DNA of 64,000 nt, from assembly GCF_001590865.1 (NCBI RefSeq), contig NZ_BBUY01000020.1:41073-105072 (forward strand), in the 5' to 3' direction. The stretch comes from Streptomyces sp. NBRC 110611. GTDB taxonomy: Bacteria; Actinomycetota; Actinomycetes; Streptomycetales; Streptomycetaceae. Below the pieces are notes generated by a model, which was not told the origin of the DNA, did not search any database, and saw only the letters and a program-made list of their open reading frames with translations. The translations under genes were made by a program, and so were the position numbers. Of this stretch, positions 59,873 through 64,000 are shown piece by piece; position 1 is the stretch's first letter, and each line of letters opens with the position of its first letter.

Positions 59873-61828
59873 ATGCAATTGACGTCTACCGATACGACGA
59901 ACGAGAGTACTTCCCCGCCTTCACCTCCCCCAGCTGAGATCACGTACAGCGGCCAGTACTCCATCAACCCGATGGCGGAGGCATCCTTCGGGCGACTGTG
60001 CTCGCGTCTCCCCTCAGTTCTCGGGCGCATCGCGCGCATGGCATGGAGGATCGACCGTGCGGCCGTGATCGTGCTGATGTCCTGCAAAGTCGCTGCCGGT
60101 GTGGCCGCGGCCGTGCTGCTGACCGGCACCGCCCACACTATGCAGGCCCTGCTGGACACCAGCGGCACGGTTTCGCAGCGGCTTCACCAGGCGCTGCCTG
60201 CGCTCGTAGTCGTGGCTCTCGCGGCGGGGCTCGCACGTGTGTGCTCCGCGGTGTCGCAGTACGCTGAATGCCGTTTGACCCCGCAGGTGAACGCGGACGC
60301 AGACATCGCCCTCGTCGAAGCCGTCCTGAACGTCGAGGCTTCCGCGCTCGCCACGGACGGGTTCTCCGACCGCCAGGAGGCGGCCGAGATGGGCGTCATC
60401 CGCACTCACGTCATGATCACCGACGCGTCACGCTTCCTGTCTGCGCTGGTCAAGCTCGTCACCGCATGCGGCGTCCTGTCCGTCCTGCACCCGCTAATGT
60501 TCCCCCTTCTGGTTCTCACAGTGGTCCCCACTGGTCTTGGCGCCCTACTGTCCGCCCGGGTCGACTACGAAGTCCACTACGGCAACATCCGCGACCGCAA
60601 TGTCAAGGGAATGACCCGCTGGTGGGCCACCACCCCCAAGTACGCCGACGAAGTCCGCGCAAACTCGATGATTGGATACCTCAGCTTCTGGTACCGGTGC
60701 CTGTCCCATCGCATCACCCGCCGCACGCTCACCGCCGCACCGCGCACCCTGCGCATCAATCTCACCGCGGCACTGATCGGCGGCGTCTGCCTCACCACTA
60801 CCTGGGCTGGGCTCGCGTGGCTGACCTCCACCGGCCGCATCCCCCTCGCCATCGGCGCCACGGCCGTGGTCGCCGTGCAGACCACGCTGGCCGCACTCAA
60901 CCAGCTCGTCACCAACGGCGCCGCGGTCTTCCACACCAGCCTGTACCTGACCGACATGCAGGCATTCCTCGATCACGCAGCGACATGCACCCCCCAGCGC
61001 GGCACGGTAGAGACAACCCCGCCCCTCCGTGACAAGACTGTGGAACCCGCCCCCCGCCGCGGTGTAGTGCGGGTGTCCGCGCCCGTACAGGAGATCCGTC
61101 TGGAGGACGTGGTCTACCGCTACCCGGGCAAGGACAAGCCGGCCGTGGACGGGATCTCGCTCACCCTCCGGCGTGGAGAGATCCTCGCCATCGTCGGCGA
61201 CAACGGCGCAGGCAAGTCGACCTTGACTCGGCTTCTCACCGGTATCTACCTCGCCGACAAAGGACGCGTCACCTGGAACGGGATCGACCTCGCGGAAGTG
61301 GACCCGGACTCGGTGTGGGAGTGCACCGCTCTGGTCCCGCAGATCTTCGCCCAGTGGCCGCTGCGGGCCCGGGAGAACGTCACCTTGGGTCAGCCTCGCA
61401 CTCATGACGATGCAGCCGTCTGGGAGGCCATCGACGCTGTCGGGATGCGCGAGGCGATCGAGGAACTGCCCGACGGGCTGGATACCCTGCTGGCCCGCGA
61501 GGTCTTCGGCGGCGCGGAACTGTCCGGCGGGCAGTGGCAGCGTATTGCGTGCTCGCGCGCTCTGTACCGCAAGCCGCCACTGCTGATCCTTGACGAGCCC
61601 ACTTCACAGATGGACCCGCGCGGCGAACACGACATGTTCGAAGAGGTCAAGGCCATCGCGGGCGACCGCATCACTGTGATGGTCACCCACCGTCTGGAAA
61701 ACACCAAGATCGCCGACCGCATCCTCGTTACCCAGCACGGCCGCGTTATCGAACAGGGACGGTACGACGAACTCGTGCACACAGGCGGTACCTTCGCTGA
61801 GCTGCTGGCCTTGTCGAACGACCGCTGA
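59873..61828 (+). CDS. ABC exporter, permease-ATPase fusion (LanT-like without peptidase)
   Basis: A 651-aa half-transporter. After a Ser/Thr/Pro-rich N-terminus there are six membrane helices (about 60-370), then the ATPase: Walker A GDNGAGKST (about 442-450), signature LSGGQW (550), Walker B LLILDEPTS (570) and the H-loop VMVTHRLENT. There is no C39 peptidase domain at the N-terminus, so it does not remove leaders. GGGAGG lies 2 bp before ATG 59873 and 8 bp before TTG 59879; the TTG is better spaced. It likely exports the modified peptide. Confidence 0.92.
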   Translation: MQLTSTDTTNESTSPPSPPPAEITYSGQYSINPMAEASFGRLCSRLPSVLGRIARMAWRIDRAAVIVLMSCKVAAGVAAAVLLTGTAHTMQALLDTSGTVSQRLHQALPALVVVALAAGLARVCSAVSQYAECRLTPQVNADADIALVEAVLNVEASALATDGFSDRQEAAEMGVIRTHVMITDASRFLSALVKLVTACGVLSVLHPLMFPLLVLTVVPTGLGALLSARVDYEVHYGNIRDRNVKGMTRWWATTPKYADEVRANSMIGYLSFWYRCLSHRITRRTLTAAPRTLRINLTAALIGGVCLTTTWAGLAWLTSTGRIPLAIGATAVVAVQTTLAALNQLVTNGAAVFHTSLYLTDMQAFLDHAATCTPQRGTVETTPPLRDKTVEPAPRRGVVRVSAPVQEIRLEDVVYRYPGKDKPAVDGISLTLRRGEILAIVGDNGAGKSTLTRLLTGIYLADKGRVTWNGIDLAEVDPDSVWECTALVPQIFAQWPLRARENVTLGQPRTHDDAAVWEAIDAVGMREAIEELPDGLDTLLAREVFGGAELSGGQWQRIACSRALYRKPPLLILDEPTSQMDPRGEHDMFEEVKAIAGDRITVMVTHRLENTKIADRILVTQHGRVIEQGRYDELVHTGGTFAELLALSNDR

Positions 61829-61859
61829 ACGCTAACCGACCATCAACACAGGAGACGCC

Positions 61860-62675
61860 GTGCAGCCCGATGCTTGGAACACCGTCCACGCCCTCGCGGA
61901 CTACTACGACACCATGTCCGACCTGCCCCGCGAGCAGAACTGGATCCTGCAAGTCCTCAAGATCGCCGAAGAAACCGGCGAAGCCGCCCAGGCCGTCATC
62001 GGCCTGACCGGAACCAACCCCCGCAAGGGCCTCTCCCACACCTGGGACGACGTCCAGGCCGAAGTCGCCGACGTCATCATCACGAGCATGGTCGCCCTCG
62101 CCCGCATGCACCCTGACCCGGAAGAGTTCTTCACCAACCAACTCACAGCCAAGGCCAGCCGCGCCCTCGAAGGAACAGGACGCCTGCCGTCCCAGCGCAC
62201 CCAGACCCGGATCAGGAACTCCGCCAAGGCAGTGATCATCCACGACGGGAACGTGCTGTTGACGCGGAACCTCTGGCGCGGCCGGGAGTGCCACTTCCTG
62301 CCCGGCGGCGGACAGCATCCCGGCGAGCCCCTGCCGCAGGCGGCTGAGCGCGAGGTCCTTGAGGAGACCGGACTGACCGTCACCGCCGGCCAACTGCTGT
62401 GGGTACGCGAGTGGGCGAGCGATCCGGGCGACTTCCCGCAGGACAGCGACCTCGTTCACCGCATCGAGATCGCCTTCCACTGCACTCTCTCCGGGAGCCC
62501 TGAGCTAACTGGCGGCCACCACGCGGACAGCGACCAGATCGGTCTGGAGTGGGTTTCGCTGGAGAAGATCAGCAGCCTGGACACGCTCGCCCCGCACTAC
62601 CGGAACCGCATCACCGCACTCGGATTCGGGACCTCGGAAGCAGCGGACTACCTCTCCAGCGACACAGGGGCGTGA
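61860..62675 (+). CDS. MazG-like pyrophosphohydrolase fused to NUDIX hydrolase
   Basis: A 271-aa protein with two nucleotide-hydrolase domains. Residues 1-105 show the MazG-like pattern (LKIAEETGEAAQAVIGLTGT with metal-binding Glu pairs, then WDDVQAEVADVIITSMVALA). Residues 118-265 form a NUDIX domain with FLPGGGQHPGEPLPQAAERE followed by VLEETGLTV. GTG 61860 has CAGGAGA 5 bp upstream. It follows the exporter by 31 bp and ends the operon. The combination is uncommon; it may remove modified nucleotides or serve in resistance. Confidence 0.86.
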   Translation: MQPDAWNTVHALADYYDTMSDLPREQNWILQVLKIAEETGEAAQAVIGLTGTNPRKGLSHTWDDVQAEVADVIITSMVALARMHPDPEEFFTNQLTAKASRALEGTGRLPSQRTQTRIRNSAKAVIIHDGNVLLTRNLWRGRECHFLPGGGQHPGEPLPQAAEREVLEETGLTVTAGQLLWVREWASDPGDFPQDSDLVHRIEIAFHCTLSGSPELTGGHHADSDQIGLEWVSLEKISSLDTLAPHYRNRITALGFGTSEAADYLSSDTGA

Positions 62676-62896
62676 AAACCTGCACACCGGCCAGCCGTGC
62701 GACGCATTGCGGCGCCGCCTCCTGCAACCCTGTCGGCGACGAAGCGCGGAGGAATGAGCAACAACGGCCGCTGCTCCCCTCACACCGGCGGCAACCCAGA
62801 CCAACCAATGACAGGTACACCCGCAGAGTCCGCCGTCGTTGCGGGGCGCCGCGCAGGGCACAGCAGTGGAGCACACCCTGTGTCAGGCTGCCCGCC

Positions 62897-62930
62897 TTGC
62901 CAGATCAGCATGTTTTTGTAGAGTTCGCAT
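62897..62930 (+). promoter_or_regulatory. Promoter giving a leaderless transcript
   Basis: TTGCCA (62897), 16-bp spacer, TAGAGT (62919-62924), then 6 bp to the ATG at 62931. No ribosome-binding site is present, which fits leaderless translation. Confidence 0.6.
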
Positions 62931-63818
62931 ATGGGCGCAATATCGCCCGAAGGGCGCATAGGTGATCTAGCTGAGCACCTCCACGATCACCCGTCGATGT
63001 ACGACTTTCAGCGACCGCCCATAACGCTCCGCGAGTATGACCAGGCTCTTTCGGCCGCCGCACGGAGGACCGCGACGGCCGAGGTCCTGGGCATTGCCGT
63101 GAAGCGGATCGGACCGCCGACGCTGTACGGGGCCTCCGCCTACGGCCCAGTCGTCCGTTGGCGCAGCCCCCGCCAGACGCTGCTGCTCGACCGCGGGGCG
63201 CAGGGGCTGCAATTCTCAGTGCGGCCCACTACGGAACTCGAAGCCGCTGAGCGGGCACGTTTCGCCTCCTGCACTCACTGCGATCCCGCGTCGTACTACG
63301 CCGGCGTCCCGTACCTGTGGCAACTGTATAAGGAAGCTGTGGGAAGCCCGCCGCTCAGTTTTCCCTCCGTACCGCCGGCGCCTGACTGGTCATGGCTACA
63401 GGAGTCCCTCACGGCGCTGCTGGGTTCCTGGTGGGAGCAGGTGCCGGCCCAGCTCGGCCCAGATGACATGACGGGGTTCAGCATCGTTCCTCGAAGCATC
63501 GATCAACGCTCCCTGGGTCGGATTACGGTGCTCTGTTCGGAGGCCGAGGGCGTGCTGCTGCTCGTAGATGATCGGGCGGTGCCCGGTGGAACCCCTGCAG
63601 CCGTAATGGAAACCAGAGGATGGCAGGTCCAGATCGCGGGCTGGTGGCAGAGAGATTTCCACGACCTCGGCGCGGAGGGGGCTGCTGCCGCCGCCCGGAT
63701 GGCAGTCGAGGAGTTGCGCCTGCGCGAAGTGCCGTCGCCCAGCGCGGTGAAGGTGGTGGACGTGTGGTGTGAGGAGGGCGGCCTGCTCGTGCTGCCCGGG
63801 CTGGCGATCGGCCGGTGA
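62931..63818 (+). CDS. Hypothetical protein
   Basis: A 295-aa soluble protein I cannot assign. It has no membrane segment; Trp residues are frequent (WSWLQESLTALLGSWWEQVP, GWQVQIAGWWQRDF), and a Cys-x2-Cys pair (SCTHCDPASY) lies near residue 108. Codon use is normal for the region. It is transcribed from its own promoter about 255 bp after the operon end, so it need not belong to the lanthipeptide cluster. The intervening DNA holds no recognisable gene. Confidence 0.75.
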   Translation: MGAISPEGRIGDLAEHLHDHPSMYDFQRPPITLREYDQALSAAARRTATAEVLGIAVKRIGPPTLYGASAYGPVVRWRSPRQTLLLDRGAQGLQFSVRPTTELEAAERARFASCTHCDPASYYAGVPYLWQLYKEAVGSPPLSFPSVPPAPDWSWLQESLTALLGSWWEQVPAQLGPDDMTGFSIVPRSIDQRSLGRITVLCSEAEGVLLLVDDRAVPGGTPAAVMETRGWQVQIAGWWQRDFHDLGAEGAAAAARMAVEELRLREVPSPSAVKVVDVWCEEGGLLVLPGLAIGR

Positions 63819-63862
63819 AGGTTTCCCATCAGCTAGAGGGTGACACCCGATAACGCGACCCA

Positions 63863-64000
63863 TTGTTCTTAATTGCTCAGCGGAAAGATCTGACGGACGC
63901 GGAGTGGGCGGCGTTGGGGCCATTGCTGCCCAAGAGGCCGGATGACAGGCGGTGCACGATGATTGGCGCCGAGCCCATGCCCACAGTGTGCGTCGAGCTG
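63863..64000 (+). mobile_element. IS5-type transposase N-terminus (partial at window end)
   Basis: From TTG 63863 the frame reads AQRKDLTDAEWAALGPLLPK, the standard N-terminal motif of IS5/IS427-type transposases. The next residues (DDRRCTMIGAEPMPT) do not continue the family pattern, so it may be a truncated copy rather than an intact element cut by the window edge. Confidence 0.55.

Noticed and set aside
59749..59937. 62-codon open frame before the exporter
   Set aside because: Overlaps the exporter start in another frame and has no binding site or recognisable sequence.

Overview
The window looks like Streptomyces DNA. GC content is very high, GTG and TTG starts are common, genes often overlap at ATGA, and the gene families are typical of that genus (DUF2795, DUF5709, DUF1707, MAB_1171c, DUF6302, mycothiol-linked maleylpyruvate isomerase, AA10 polysaccharide monooxygenase, many one-component regulators). 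It starts inside one gene and ends inside an insertion-sequence fragment.

Region 1 (about 0-29.4 kb) is ordinary, mostly intact chromosome. It holds a Stealth-type sugar-phosphate transferase, a PIG-L deacetylase lipoprotein, a type III polyketide synthase with an MMPL exporter and a SpoIIE phosphatase, an AA10 lytic polysaccharide monooxygenase behind a dre-like site, and a LacI regulator divergent from a nucleoside hydrolase/MFS operon with two operator-like palindromes. Further along are a baeRF2-type release-factor paralogue, DUF2795 and DUF5709 proteins, an MscS channel, an ImmA/IrrE - MAB_1171c - aldo/keto reductase operon, a DeoR/MFS pair, an SDR, and a TetR/FAD-monooxygenase pair with two near-identical operators.

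Region 2 (about 29.4-42.2 kb) is decayed and mobile DNA. It contains a multiply frameshifted GH15-like gene, regulator fragments, IS982-, IS5- and IS1182-type remnants, and a LysR gene whose two halves now face away from each other. It also has an intact tyrosine integrase of lower GC content, a tRNA-Gly-like sequence, an excisionase-like gene, and a complete ISAs1-family element with a perfect 10-bp target duplication that splits a small open reading frame.

Region 3 (about 42.2-63.8 kb) is the most interesting part: a class I lanthipeptide cluster of the FxLD type. Three short precursor genes share an F-x-L-D leader motif and a C-x3-C-x3-C core. They are followed by a strong hairpin, then a full-length dehydratase (LanB), a cyclase (LanC), a fusion of a SpaB-C-like domain with a PIMT-like methyltransferase (FxLD system), an uncharacterised protein, an ABC exporter without a peptidase domain, and a MazG-NUDIX fusion. 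A histidine-kinase-like ATPase, a DUF6302 protein and a double-HTH regulator lie upstream in the same direction. Two XRE regulators, a NUDIX hydrolase, a TauD-like dioxygenase, an HTH-FGE-sulfatase fusion and a class IV aminotransferase flank it. The likely product is a set of lanthionine peptides with an isoaspartate formed at a conserved Asp by the methyltransferase. No leader peptidase is visible.
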